Virus record (IMG/VR): IMGVR_UViG_3300022749_000029
Span: 1-32,557 of that record
DNA length: 32,557 nucleotides
Reading direction: 5' to 3' (one strand)
Source: a virus
Below the pieces are notes generated by a model. The model saw only the letters and a list, made by a program, of their open reading frames with translations. It was not told the origin of the DNA and ran no database searches. Every line of letters starts with the position of its first letter. Within the stretch, counting starts at the first letter, position 1. The position numbers and the translations under genes are program-made. Below are positions 1-6,711 of this stretch, piece by piece.

Positions 1-264
1 CTGGGTATCACGCCCGCCAATGCTGTTCCTCGCGAGCCATCATGCCTTAAAGCAACAAATGCCGAGAATACATCTCGACTTGTCGCGCAATGCAAAGCAA
101 TTTCGGAACCGAACCGGCCTTCATCAGCTTGCAGTTCGCAAAAATCTTGCACGGTCATCATCCGCGAGATCATAAGGCTCTGCAACAATCACCCCAGCGG
201 CCGTTCCTACGTGAAGGATTTCTGCAAAGATTATCCCGCAGATATGGGGCTGCCCGAGGATTGA
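1..264 (+). CDS. 3' end of an unknown gene, cut by the left window edge
   Basis: Frame 1 is open from the first base to TGA at 262-264, giving the last 87 residues of a protein that starts outside the window. The C-terminal half is the most protein-like part (IIREIIRLCNNHPSGRSYV, then KDFCKDYPADMGLPED) and there are six cysteines. I recognise no family. The composition is less GC-rich than the phage genes, as is the whole 1-900 stretch, which suggests an acquired island. The next gene (283-630) converges on it after 18 bp. No start codon is visible because the gene is partial. That it is coding is inferred from the open frame and the coherent C-terminus. Confidence 0.5.
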   Translation: MGITPANAVPREPSCLKATNAENTSRLVAQCKAISEPNRPSSACSSQKSCTVIIREIIRLCNNHPSGRSYVKDFCKDYPADMGLPED

Positions 265-282
265 TACGCCCTTTTGCTGCGC

Positions 283-630
283 TCATTGAGAACCGCGCAT
301 GAACTCGGAGCGCAACGCAAATCCGGGATCGCACGCGTTGCACGGGCTGACCCAGACATATGGCGTCCCTGTCGCGGCACCGAGCAGAACCATGATTGCT
401 CCGCGATCATACGATCGGAGCAATCTCGCACCCGATTTGGGTGCATTGTAAACACGCACCGTCGATCCCGTCGTATATAATTTACCACCACCTCTTCTAT
501 CAACTTTGTACTTCGTTTTTGGTGGATCGAATGACGGTCTATCGTTCGCTTCATCGTATGCCGCAAAAGTGGCGGCTGGCAGAACAAGCCAAATCACCAA
601 CGCTAAGAATGCCGTTAGCCGCATCATCAC
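283..630 (-). CDS. Secreted protein with an SH3-like domain
   Basis: The protein has 115 residues. It begins MMMRLTAFLALVIWLVLPAA and has a clear Sec signal peptide with a likely cleavage near TFA/AYDE, so it is exported to the periplasm or outside. The mature part contains GSTVRVYNAPKSGARLL followed by a run with two nearby cysteines (SPCNACDPGF). This resembles bacterial SH3 domains, which bind peptides or cell wall. I chose the GTG start at 628-630 because GGAG lies 7 bases upstream (637-640 on the plus strand). The ATG codons at 627 and 624 are alternatives. It is probably a host gene, not a phage gene. The SH3 assignment is tentative; the signal peptide is clear. Confidence 0.65.
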   Translation of the reverse strand: MMMRLTAFLALVIWLVLPAATFAAYDEANDRPSFDPPKTKYKVDRRGGGKLYTTGSTVRVYNAPKSGARLLRSYDRGAIMVLLGAATGTPYVWVSPCNACDPGFALRSEFMRGSQ

Positions 631-917
631 TTTTCAACTCCATTCAATTGGAGAGCGTCTGGTAGGCTATTGCTTCGATGATGTTCACAAAGAGCACATG
701 TCAGTTGTGATTATTGTCAAGGACGCGAGATGACAGGTCCATGGTGCGACATATTGTCAGCAATTTAGCAGGCCGAAGATAACGTGACACAACAATACAT
801 AACTTAGGACAAAAAAGCGCATTGACTGTTCGCCTCCCCATTTGCGGCAAGGGCTTTCTGAATTGGCATGAAAGAACCAAGGTATTAGCTACGCAGTGAT
901 TGAGGCGCAGCCACATC
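631..917. other. Intergenic region with no recognisable gene
   Basis: These ~290 bases lie between divergent genes and are noticeably less GC-rich than most of the window. They must hold the promoters of the secreted protein on the left and the small ribbon-helix-helix gene on the right. I could not place -35 and -10 boxes with confidence. Short reading frames here look like chance. Confidence 0.4.
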
Positions 918-1136
918 ATGACCAATACTCTTCGTCGAGATGCTTTGCTCCGGCTGAAGGTCGAAACCGACCTCGCCCAAGCGGTGGAAGCCACGGCCCG
1001 CCAGCGCGGCCAGACCATGTCTGAGTTCACGCGCCTGAGCCTGCGCGCTCATCTCGCCCGTCATGGTGTCCGGCTCGGCCCGGATGATGGCCCGCGCACC
1101 CCGCCGGCTGCTCCCGCTCTCGCTCGCGCGGCTTGA
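918..1136 (+). CDS. Small ribbon-helix-helix DNA-binding protein
   Basis: The protein has 72 residues. The core LRRDALLRLKVETDLAQAVE followed by RQRGQTMSEFTRLSLRAHL matches the CopG/Arc layout: a short beta strand, then helix, turn, helix. Such proteins dimerise and bind operators, often as antitoxins or autoregulators. The ATG at 918 is preferred over TTG at 900 because it begins a more usual RHH N-terminus, and GAGG lies 12 bases upstream. The next gene starts 12 bases downstream, so the two are probably co-transcribed. No toxin partner is recognisable, and the tail after residue 55 is rich in proline and alanine. Confidence 0.6.
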   Translation: MTNTLRRDALLRLKVETDLAQAVEATARQRGQTMSEFTRLSLRAHLARHGVRLGPDDGPRTPPAAPALARAA

Positions 1137-1147
1137 GGGAGACCGGC

Positions 1148-1840
1148 ATGAACCTCCCCGTCGCCAACATCCGCCACGACCGCCACGTCGCCCCCTTCGC
1201 CAGCCTCGGCCGCAGTCGTCCCAACCTGCAGGCGGTCCCACAGATTGGTCCGCGGACCTCGACGCAGATCCACGCCGAGCGTGATGCCGCCCAAGCCGAA
1301 CGCGAGGCTCTGGAAGCCAGCCGTCCGGACGTGCTTCTGAACGGCACCGCCGACGACGTGGCCAACCTCGACCACCGTGTCGCCCTCACCAAGATCCGGC
1401 TCGACCAGCTGGATGTTCAGCACGCCGCTGCAGTGCTTGCCGAGGCTGAGGCTAAAGCTGCTCACGAGGTCGAACAGAAGCGCCGCCGGGATCTGCACCG
1501 CAAGGCCATGAAGGCTTCAGCCGAGGTCGAGAAGCTGGCTGCCGAGTACGTCACCGAGGCGCAGCGCCTTGTGCCGCTGTTGGAGCGGATCCGGGAGCGG
1601 GCAGCGCTGATCGAGGCTGCCAACTACGCCTTGCCCAACGGTGTCGAGCCGGTTCCGACCGGCGAGCCCCCCTGCCGCTGGGAGGGCCGGCCCGATCAGC
1701 CGCACGCCTCAATCGCTGGCCGCGATCGGCATTACCGGTCTCGGCGCGGGCGTGGCCGTGGCCGTGGCCGTGGCCGGCGTCGTCTCGGCGCTCAATTCGC
1801 TCGGCAGCAATCTGTCTACTCTAGGGGTGCTGGGCCGTGA
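1148..1840 (+). CDS. Unknown coiled-coil protein, 3' end probably altered
   Basis: The ORF has 230 residues, with ATG at 1148 preceded by GAGGGAGA at good spacing. Residues 1 to about 175 look genuinely coded and are rich in Ala, Glu, Arg and Leu with helical, coiled-coil character (for example AEAEAKAAHEVEQKRRRDLH). From about base 1665 the frame turns into an Arg/Gly run caused by out-of-frame reading of GTGGCC repeats and of the tape-measure fragment. The natural C-terminus was therefore probably lost where older sequence was deleted and joined. I recognise no function. It sits in a small cluster with the RHH gene and the tail relic, so it may be phage-derived. Confidence 0.5.
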   Translation: MNLPVANIRHDRHVAPFASLGRSRPNLQAVPQIGPRTSTQIHAERDAAQAEREALEASRPDVLLNGTADDVANLDHRVALTKIRLDQLDVQHAAAVLAEAEAKAAHEVEQKRRRDLHRKAMKASAEVEKLAAEYVTEAQRLVPLLERIRERAALIEAANYALPNGVEPVPTGEPPCRWEGRPDQPHASIAGRDRHYRSRRGRGRGRGRGRRRLGAQFARQQSVYSRGAGP

Positions 1841-3065
1841 AACCGGCATGGCGGCAGACCAACTCAGAGTTTTTCAAAGCGTTGCTAGCAAGTTTGGTGT
1901 TTCCGGAGATGCCTCTTCGGCTGCAGCGAAGACCTTCTCACAGAACATGCGCGACATCCGCCGCGGCGTCGGCGAAACGATGGGCTTCCTGCAGTCGCAG
2001 AACCAGATCGTAGCGCAGTTCGCGATCAAGCTGAAGGGCACGACAAACAACGACGAAGCCCTCAAGATGGCTGAGGAGTTTCTGGAGCAAATCCCGAATG
2101 CGGTGGATCGCGGGCGGTTCGCTGAGAAGCTATTCGGCAACATGGACCTGGGGCGGCTTGGTGATAAACATCTCGGCTCTATCCGGGACCTGAACGCCAA
2201 GACGGCTGAAAAGCTAGGTTCCCTTGATCCGAAAACTGTTGAGAGCGCCGAGAGGTACGAAAGAGCGCTGGATAGCCTCCGCTCCTCAATGCAGAAAGTC
2301 GGCACGGCTATTGCCACGGAGCTTATGGCGCCGGCAGAGCAGTTTGCGACGTGGGTTGATGATATCGCCTCTGGCAAGCGGAAGGATCTGATTGAGAGCC
2401 TGCGTCAGGCAATGCGCGACATCGGCGCGGAGCTGGGCAAAATCGACTGGGTGACCGCCGGTAAGAGCGCTGAGCAAGGCCTGAAGGACGCGGGTGAGGT
2501 AGTCAAGTCGCTGGCTAAAGGCGTGAAAGAAGTAGCTGAAGCTATTCGTTACATGCGAGAAGGCGAAGCCGCGCGGGTCGGACGCAGCCTTGATGGGGCC
2601 TCCGGCCCGCTACCCCGCAAGCTTGCTCCTCGGGTTGGCGATGATGGAATTGCGGCCAAGGAAGAGATTGAGGTCTTTCGCAAGCAGATCAAAGACCCAT
2701 CCTTTTATGATTTTGAGAGTGGGACATCCGTCAATTTGTCTTCGCAGAATGGAGAGCGTCAAAAGCAGCTGGAGACGGCAGAAGCACGCCTGAAGGCTCT
2801 GCAAAATCGCATCCCCGAGCAACGCCAGAAGGATTTCGAGTCCAGCGAGAAGCTGCGCCGCTCGATTGACGGCCTGTCGGAGCAGCTGAAGCAGCAGCAG
2901 AACGGCAAGGATGCGACCGCGCAGAAATCGAGCCTGGACGCTGACGAGCTGTTCGGTGGCGCCCGGATCCAGGCCGCCTCGCTCGGCGCGGCTAGGATCT
3001 ACGGTGGTCAGGCTGAAGCTCTGGCAGCTCGGGCGGAACTGCCGTCGCTGGCAGCAATGCGGTGA
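1641..3065 (+). pseudogene. Truncated phage tail tape-measure protein, relic of an older prophage
   Basis: From about base 1710 the frame reads as the middle and end of a siphovirus tape-measure protein. There is a Gly/Ala/Val-rich hydrophobic stretch (LAAIGITGLGAGVAVAVAVA). It is followed by LGRETGMAADQLRVFQSVAS and an 'F-GVSG-DASSAAAKTFSQNM' type helical segment, both common in tape-measure proteins of Methylobacterium-type prophages. Long helices and a Gln-rich coiled coil follow (about residues 370-430). The N-terminal part is missing, and the nominal GTG start at 1641 lies inside the preceding gene, so the gene is a decayed fragment. No other tail genes adjoin it. Expression is doubtful. 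Confidence 0.6.
1752..1775 (+). repeat. Four tandem GTGGCC hexamers
   Basis: Four exact copies of GTGGCC lie in tandem and encode Val-Ala repeats inside the hydrophobic stretch of the tape-measure relic. Because the unit is six bases, copy-number change would keep the frame. Confidence 0.8.
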
Positions 3066-3073
3066 GACGTTGA

Positions 3074-3276
3074 CGAAAACTTTTCGCCGACGTCGGCGCC
3101 AAGTTGGCGGTCACGTTTCTCGTCAAGTTGGCGACTTACAGGAGTGGTCAAGTTGGCCACTCCACGGGCTGCAGGCGCAAAGTTTGCGTCTGCAGCCCGC
3201 GCAAGCGCAAACTTTGCGGTCGCGTTCGATCAAGCGGCCAAGTTGGCCACATGAACCGTGTCGCCAAGTTGGCGAC
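3074..3276. repeat. Array of eight regularly spaced odd-length palindromes with AA-S-TT centres
   Basis: Eight palindromes, each with a single unpaired central base, have centres at 3080, 3103, 3127, 3152, 3182, 3212, 3242 and 3268. Intervals are 23, 24, 25, 30, 30, 30 and 26 bp. All share AA-G-TT or AA-C-TT at the centre. The arms differ: CGAAAA (3074-3086), CGCCAA (3097-3109), TCGTCAA (3120-3134), GGAGTGGTCAA (3141-3163), a 16-base arm (3166-3198), CGCAAA (3206-3218), GGCCAA (3236-3248) and GTCGCCAA (3260-3276). The three longer imperfect ones have only T/G mismatches, which still pair as RNA. A further perfect palindrome, CGCCGACGTCGGCG, lies at 3085-3098. No credible gene covers the array. 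Its function is unknown. Confidence 0.85.
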
Positions 3277-3328
3277 TTGGTCGGCCGAGTCTCGTCGGCT
3301 TGGTGAGGGCCAGCTCAAAGCTGAGGCG

Positions 3329-3493
3329 TCAGTCCAACGCTGCCATCAACGTAGGTTCGGCGCTTTGCTCCACCTGATAGGACATCGCGATGTTCGCTCC
3401 GTGGCTGATGAGCTGAGCCTGGCCGAGCAGCATCATCAGAGCGAACAAGCCCCAGATTGCGACGAATTTAATTGGAGGGCCGTCGTTGATCAT
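3329..3493 (-). CDS. Small single-pass membrane protein
   Basis: The protein has 54 residues and starts at the ATG complementary to 3491-3493, preceded by AGAGGAG at 8 bases. A polar N-terminus (MINDGPPIKF) leads into one transmembrane helix (VAIWGLFALMMLLGQAQL). A polar tail of about 25 residues follows. I recognise no family. The longer in-frame extension upstream to 3649 has no comparable ribosome binding site and is probably not translated. Confidence 0.55.
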   Translation of the reverse strand: MINDGPPIKFVAIWGLFALMMLLGQAQLISHGANIAMSYQVEQSAEPTLMAALD

Positions 3494-3721
3494 TTTCGTC
3501 GCTCCTCTGTGGCGAGCAGAGAAAACTGTAATCTCGGAAGCGCAACCGAGCCTCCCCCAAACAGGGTAGACGCAGTGGAAGCCTGGATCTTCGCGGCTGG
3601 TATATTGAATGTCCCAGAGCGAAAACTGTTTAGCCTGCGAGATTATCAAATTTCCGTGAAACGGCCGCCTGCGCTTTTCCGGAAATCCCTCACGAACACC
3701 GCTCGGGTATCCTCCGCGGAC
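3494..3721. other. Intergenic region without a supported gene
   Basis: This stretch lies between two small minus-strand ORFs. It is of mixed composition, and I see no reading frame with a ribosome binding site or coherent protein. It presumably holds the promoter of the 54-residue membrane protein. Confidence 0.35.
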
Positions 3722-3892
3722 CTACCCCTTCGCGACACACACCGTGACTGCGGTAGCGCCCGCTAAGGGGCGGCCGGTGTCGGCAATCGCCTTCGCTGCC
3801 GCTTGGCATGCTTCCTTGGTGGTGAACTCGACGGATCCAACCGACGCGCCTGATCCGGATCCGGCCAGCATGATGATGAGCACGTAGACCAA
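3722..3892 (-). CDS. Small protein of 56 residues with hydrophobic N-terminus
   Basis: A TTG start (complement of 3890-3892) lies 5 bases after a perfect AGGAGG. The product begins MVYVLIIMLAGSGSGASVGS, then VEFTTKEACQAAAKAIADTG, and ends TVCVAKG. The short hydrophobic start may be a weak signal or anchor. The two cysteines flank a helix and could pair. The layout 'EFTTKEACQAAAKA ... VCVAKG' is typical of small uncharacterised proteins common in Methylobacterium and Bradyrhizobium genomes. Function is unknown. Confidence 0.55.
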   Translation of the reverse strand: MVYVLIIMLAGSGSGASVGSVEFTTKEACQAAAKAIADTGRPLAGATAVTVCVAKG

Positions 3893-3976
3893 CGCAGCCT
3901 CCTCGGTTCGAGGTTGTCACCTAGCCAAAGAACGCTGCTCGCGCATCCGGTGTGGGCGGCAGGTCGCGCGGTGGAG

Positions 3977-4108
3977 CTACGCAATCCAGCCGAGCACCGC
4001 CACCAAGTGATCAGCTTGGGCTCGGGTCAGGCCAGAAGCGATAGCGGCGCCGTTGCGACAGACCGCATAGGTCCCGTCAGCGGACAGGCGGATTTTGATG
4101 GAGGCCAT
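3977..4108 (-). CDS. Small protein of 43 residues
   Basis: The ORF begins MASIKIRLSADGTYAVCRNG and continues AAIASGLTRAQADHLVAVLG. This is a compact fold-like pattern of two strands and one helix, with high-GC third positions. There is no strong ribosome binding site before the ATG at 4106-4108. Function is unknown. It reads in the same direction as the two other small ORFs to its left, and lies between the att site and the palindrome array. Confidence 0.4.
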   Translation of the reverse strand: MASIKIRLSADGTYAVCRNGAAIASGLTRAQADHLVAVLGWIA

Positions 4109-4366
4109 GGAGCAAATTCCGCGACTGTATCGCGGCTGATGTCGAAGGCTCAGGACGAGCGGGCAGGGATGTGGTCCCGTCTTCGAAGGAATGAAATGCG
4201 GCGGACAGCCTCAGCGTCGGGGTAGTCCGCTCAGTTCTGAGCAAAACCTGACGAACGCCGCTCACGCATCCGGTGCGAGTGGCAGATCACGATAGCGTGA
4301 AGGTCTCTGTTACCCAACACGTTACCCAGAAGCTTTTTGGAGAGCCCGAAAACCGAGCTAAGTGAC

Positions 4367-4411
4367 TGGTGCTGCGAGAGAGGATTGAACTCTCGACCTC
4401 TTCATTACCAA
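4367..4411 (-). other. Prophage attachment site: 3' part of tRNA-Thr(GGT)
   Basis: On the minus strand these 45 bases read from the anticodon loop (TTGGTAA), through the 3' anticodon stem (TGAAG) and the T-arm (GAGAG-TTCAATC-CTCTC), to the acceptor end TCGCAGCA and CCA. This matches the 3' portion of alphaproteobacterial tRNA-Thr with anticodon GGT. Bases to the right (4412 onward) do not pair with the anticodon stem, so the 5' half is absent and no tRNA is encoded here. The integrase gene begins 128 bases to the right. The geometry (phage, tRNA 3' end, host) implies that the intact tRNA-Thr lies past the far end of the prophage. Confidence 0.85.
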
Positions 4412-4507
4412 AAGGGTGCACCTGGCCAACTTCTGGCTTCGTTTGCACCATGATCGTGATCCGTTCCGCCCGCTCCGCGCTCTTGAACCCCGGTTTTCGG
4501 GTTCGCA

Positions 4508-4521
4508 GGTTCACGTGAACC
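4508..4521. promoter_or_regulatory. 14-bp perfect palindrome in the att-integrase interval
   Basis: GGTTCACGTGAACC is a perfect palindrome. Next to it, 4483-4503 carries GAACCC and CGGGTTC as a further inverted pair. Repeats of GGTTC/GAACC between the attachment core and the integrase gene are the expected place for arm-type integrase or excisionase sites. That role is inference. Confidence 0.4.
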
Positions 4522-4539
4522 CGTGAGCACTTCATAACT

Positions 4540-5604
4540 TCAGCCTGCCGGACGGGGGCCGCCGATCTCCAGCGAGCCTGCAGCCTTTCGCAGATGCGCG
4601 GGCGAGAAGCGGGCGTAGACGCGCTGGGTGATGATCGCGTCGGCATGGCCGAGGTAGGCGGCGATCTCCTCCATGCGCACGCCATCTTCCGCCATCCATA
4701 CGGCAGCCGAGTGCCGAAGCATGTGCGGCGTGACTTTCGGCAGGCCGGCGCGCTTCACGGCCTTCCCGAGAGCGGTGCGCACGCTCGCCACCGGCTCGCC
4801 GGCCCAGGTGATGACGCGGTCGCCCCGACGGTAGGCGAGAGCGTCGGAAAGGGCAGCGCGCAGGGCGTTCGTCATGGGGACCGTTGCACGACCCTTCTGC
4901 GGCCGCAGCACGTGGCGCGGCCCGAGGAACACCAGACCGCGCTCGAAATCGACCCGGTCCCAGGTCAACTCCAGGAGCGCGGCGTTGCGGCCGGCCGTCG
5001 AAATGGCGAGGAGCAGGTAGAGGCGCAGGTGCGGGGTCTCGGAGGCGTCGAGCAGTCGCTCGAACTCACGCCGGGTCAGGTGCCGTTCCCGCGCGACCGG
5101 TGCGCTCGGCATCTCGATCGCGGGGGCCCGCCCGATCATCCGGCGCTTCTCCGCCCAGAGCAGGGCGGCGCGCAGTTGATTGAGCTCGGTTCGGATCGTG
5201 CCGTCGGCCACCCCGAGGGCAGGGGGCTTCCCGGCTGCCTCTAGGCGAGCCTGCTGCGCCGCCGATCCCCGCTTCGCCGAGCGGCGCGTCGCGACATAGG
5301 CCCGACAGGTCTTCTCGCTGATCGCATCCGGCTTGAGGTCGCCGAAGAACGGCAGGACGGCTCGGCCGGTCCAGCCCATGTTCTCCGCGATCCGGCGCCC
5401 CGCCTTGTCGGCCACATAGGCGTTCCAGATCGTGCGGACGTCCGGGTCTACCGGCCGCTCTGCCTCCGCGACAAGGCGGCTGAACTCTGCTGCCGCGCCC
5501 GCTGCATCGCTGCATTCAAGCCGACGACGGCTGACCCGCTTTCCATCCTCGTAGGCTGCGATGCTCCATCCTCCGCGGAGACGCTGGAGCCTGTATTCTG
5601 GCAT
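4540..5604 (-). CDS. int: Phage tyrosine integrase
   Basis: The protein has 354 residues, usual for tyrosine recombinases. It has an N-terminal arm-binding/SAM-like part (about residues 55-165) and a catalytic domain from about 175. The expected active-site residues are all present: Arg206 (AISTAGRNAALLEL), Lys237 (RPQKGRATV), His294 and Arg297 (HMLRHSAAVW), His320 (YLGHADAI) and the nucleophile Tyr330 (TQRVYARF). It should integrate and excise the prophage at the tRNA-Thr site lying directly downstream. The start overlaps the excisionase gene by 157 bases. AGGA lies about 9 bases before the ATG. It is the last gene of the leftward operon from PL, so it is probably expressed on induction as well as from any local promoter. 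Confidence 0.93.
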   Translation of the reverse strand: MPEYRLQRLRGGWSIAAYEDGKRVSRRRLECSDAAGAAAEFSRLVAEAERPVDPDVRTIWNAYVADKAGRRIAENMGWTGRAVLPFFGDLKPDAISEKTCRAYVATRRSAKRGSAAQQARLEAAGKPPALGVADGTIRTELNQLRAALLWAEKRRMIGRAPAIEMPSAPVARERHLTRREFERLLDASETPHLRLYLLLAISTAGRNAALLELTWDRVDFERGLVFLGPRHVLRPQKGRATVPMTNALRAALSDALAYRRGDRVITWAGEPVASVRTALGKAVKRAGLPKVTPHMLRHSAAVWMAEDGVRMEEIAAYLGHADAIITQRVYARFSPAHLRKAAGSLEIGGPRPAG

Positions 5605-5756
5605 CGCTCATATTCCTCGAGGTCCGCTTCGCGGATCCGGAGCAGCTTCCCGCCGGCTCGGAACGCGGTCAACTCGCCGTTGTCGATCATCTTCCGCACG
5701 AGGTTGGCCGAGCACTTCCAGCGCTGCGCAACCTCCGCCGGCGTGTAGCAGATCAC
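5448..5756 (-). CDS. xis: Excisionase-family DNA-binding protein
   Basis: The protein has 102 residues. It starts with a winged-helix excisionase/MerR-type motif: YTPAEVAQRWKCSANLVRKM, then GELTAFRAGGKLLRIREADL. The motif directs integrase toward excision. The GTG start is preceded by GGAGG at 6-7 bases. The C-terminal 50 residues are Ser/Arg/Ala-rich and are encoded in the 157-base overlap with the integrase, an unusually long overlap. Directionality control is known for the family; its action here is inferred from position. Confidence 0.82.
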   Translation of the reverse strand: MICYTPAEVAQRWKCSANLVRKMIDNGELTAFRAGGKLLRIREADLEEYERCQNTGSSVSAEDGASQPTRMESGSAVVGLNAAMQRARQQSSAALSRRQSGR

Positions 5757-5810
5757 GACCTTCCTCCTTCGGTGGGGTAGGGGGATTCGTTCCGGGATAG
5801 AGAGCGGACG

Positions 5811-6134
5811 CTACGCGGCACTGCCCCCTCCCTGCTCCTTCAGACCGGCGACAGGCAGCGCACGGATCGCTCGGGCGATGTCGATCACGTAGCTGTCCCA
5901 CTCGGGATAGATCTCCCACTGCTTGGCGAAGTCGCTACGGCAGTCGTTCCGTGCGATCGCGGCAGCTGCCTCTCGCATCGCTTCGGCGCCGGCAGCCCAA
6001 GCAGCCGCCTCCACCCGCGCCCAGATCGCCTTCACCTCCGGCGTCAGGCTGTCCCACGGGTCGAAATCGCGCGGGCCATGGTCGGCGAAGCGGGCTTCGT
6101 AGGCCGCGCGGCCGGGGTCGTGACTCTCAGCCAT
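5811..6134 (-). CDS. Hypothetical phage early protein
   Basis: The protein has 107 residues from ATG at 6134 (MAESHDPGRAAYEARFADHG). It contains a Trp-rich helical core, 'EVKAIWARVEAAAWAAGAEA', and ends in a disordered Gly/Ser tail. Its start overlaps the stop of the gene upstream by 8 bases, as in most of this operon. Similar short acidic 'AAYEARF...W..L.P' proteins occur in other Methylobacterium-type prophages, but no function is known to me. Confidence 0.65.
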   Translation of the reverse strand: MAESHDPGRAAYEARFADHGPRDFDPWDSLTPEVKAIWARVEAAAWAAGAEAMREAAAAIARNDCRSDFAKQWEIYPEWDSYVIDIARAIRALPVAGLKEQGGGSAA

Positions 6135-6711
6135 GCGCCGCCTCCTCATGCTCCTGGTTCCAGTCCGCGGCGATGCGGTCCCAGGCGGCGCCGTCCTCGC
6201 CTATCTGCCGGGCAAGATCCGCCATTCGCTGGACGTGCGACTCCGGCGTCATGCCGACGACCGCCAGCGCTTCAGCCCACTCAGAGTCGCTGATTTCGAC
6301 CGGCCTCTCGCTCCACCACACGACGTCCTGAAGAATGTCGTAGGTGGTCCGCTCATCCCATTCCGGCTCGTAATAGCCGGACATGGCGCCGATCATCGGT
6401 GTGCCGGGCAACACGCTCGAGCAGCGAAGGCACCAATCGTCTGACCGATCCGCGCAGTCGCATCGGATCCGCAGCCCATGCGGGCTGTCGCCTTCGGACA
6501 GGAACACCTCGCCGTAGATGTTCTCGGGCCAGTGCTTCTCCAGCGCCACCAGCGCACGCTCGGACCAGGTCTTCAGATCAGCCAGCGTCGGCAAAGGGCG
6601 CGGGATCGCCGGCATGGGCGCGGCAGGAACGCTTGCTCCCGCCGGCAGCCCAGCAACGACAGCGGCAGCACTGGCAGCCGAGAGGAAGGCCCTGCGGCTG
6701 ACCGCGCTCAT
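6127..6711 (-). CDS. Phage protein with a twin-arginine (Tat) signal
   Basis: The protein has 194 residues from ATG at 6709-6711, overlapping the upstream stop as ATGA. The N-terminus MSAVSRRAFLSAASAAAVVA fits the Tat consensus S-R-R-x-F-L, followed by a hydrophobic core and an AxA-type site (PAGASVPAAP), so it is probably exported folded. The mature part has a cysteine cluster (IRCDCADRSDDWCLRC), suggesting bound metal or disulphides. It then has acidic helical segments with DVVWWSERPVEI. I recognise no catalytic family. A Tat substrate among phage recombination genes is unusual. The alternative is that the hydrophobic start is an inner-membrane anchor. Confidence 0.65.
   Translation of the reverse strand: MSAVSRRAFLSAASAAAVVAGLPAGASVPAAPMPAIPRPLPTLADLKTWSERALVALEKHWPENIYGEVFLSEGDSPHGLRIRCDCADRSDDWCLRCSSVLPGTPMIGAMSGYYEPEWDERTTYDILQDVVWWSERPVEISDSEWAEALAVVGMTPESHVQRMADLARQIGEDGAAWDRIAADWNQEHEEAAHG

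Noticed and set aside
90-302. 70-residue plus-strand ORF
   Set aside because: It overlaps in another frame the more coherent partial gene 1-264 and has no ribosome binding site.
1752-1775. GTGGCC repeats as a phase-variation switch
   Set aside because: The unit is six bases, so slippage keeps the frame, and the gene is already a relic.
3074-3276. CRISPR array
   Set aside because: The units are palindromes with differing arms, not direct repeats separated by unique spacers of constant length. No cas genes are near.
3104-3766. Long plus-strand frame over the palindrome array with repeated KLAT and QVGH words
   Set aside because: The repeated words simply translate the palindromes. The rest of the frame lacks coherent composition and runs opposite small minus-strand genes.
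4367-4440. Complete tRNA-Thr gene
   Set aside because: Only the 3' half from the anticodon loop is present; bases to the right do not form the anticodon stem, D-arm or 5' acceptor.
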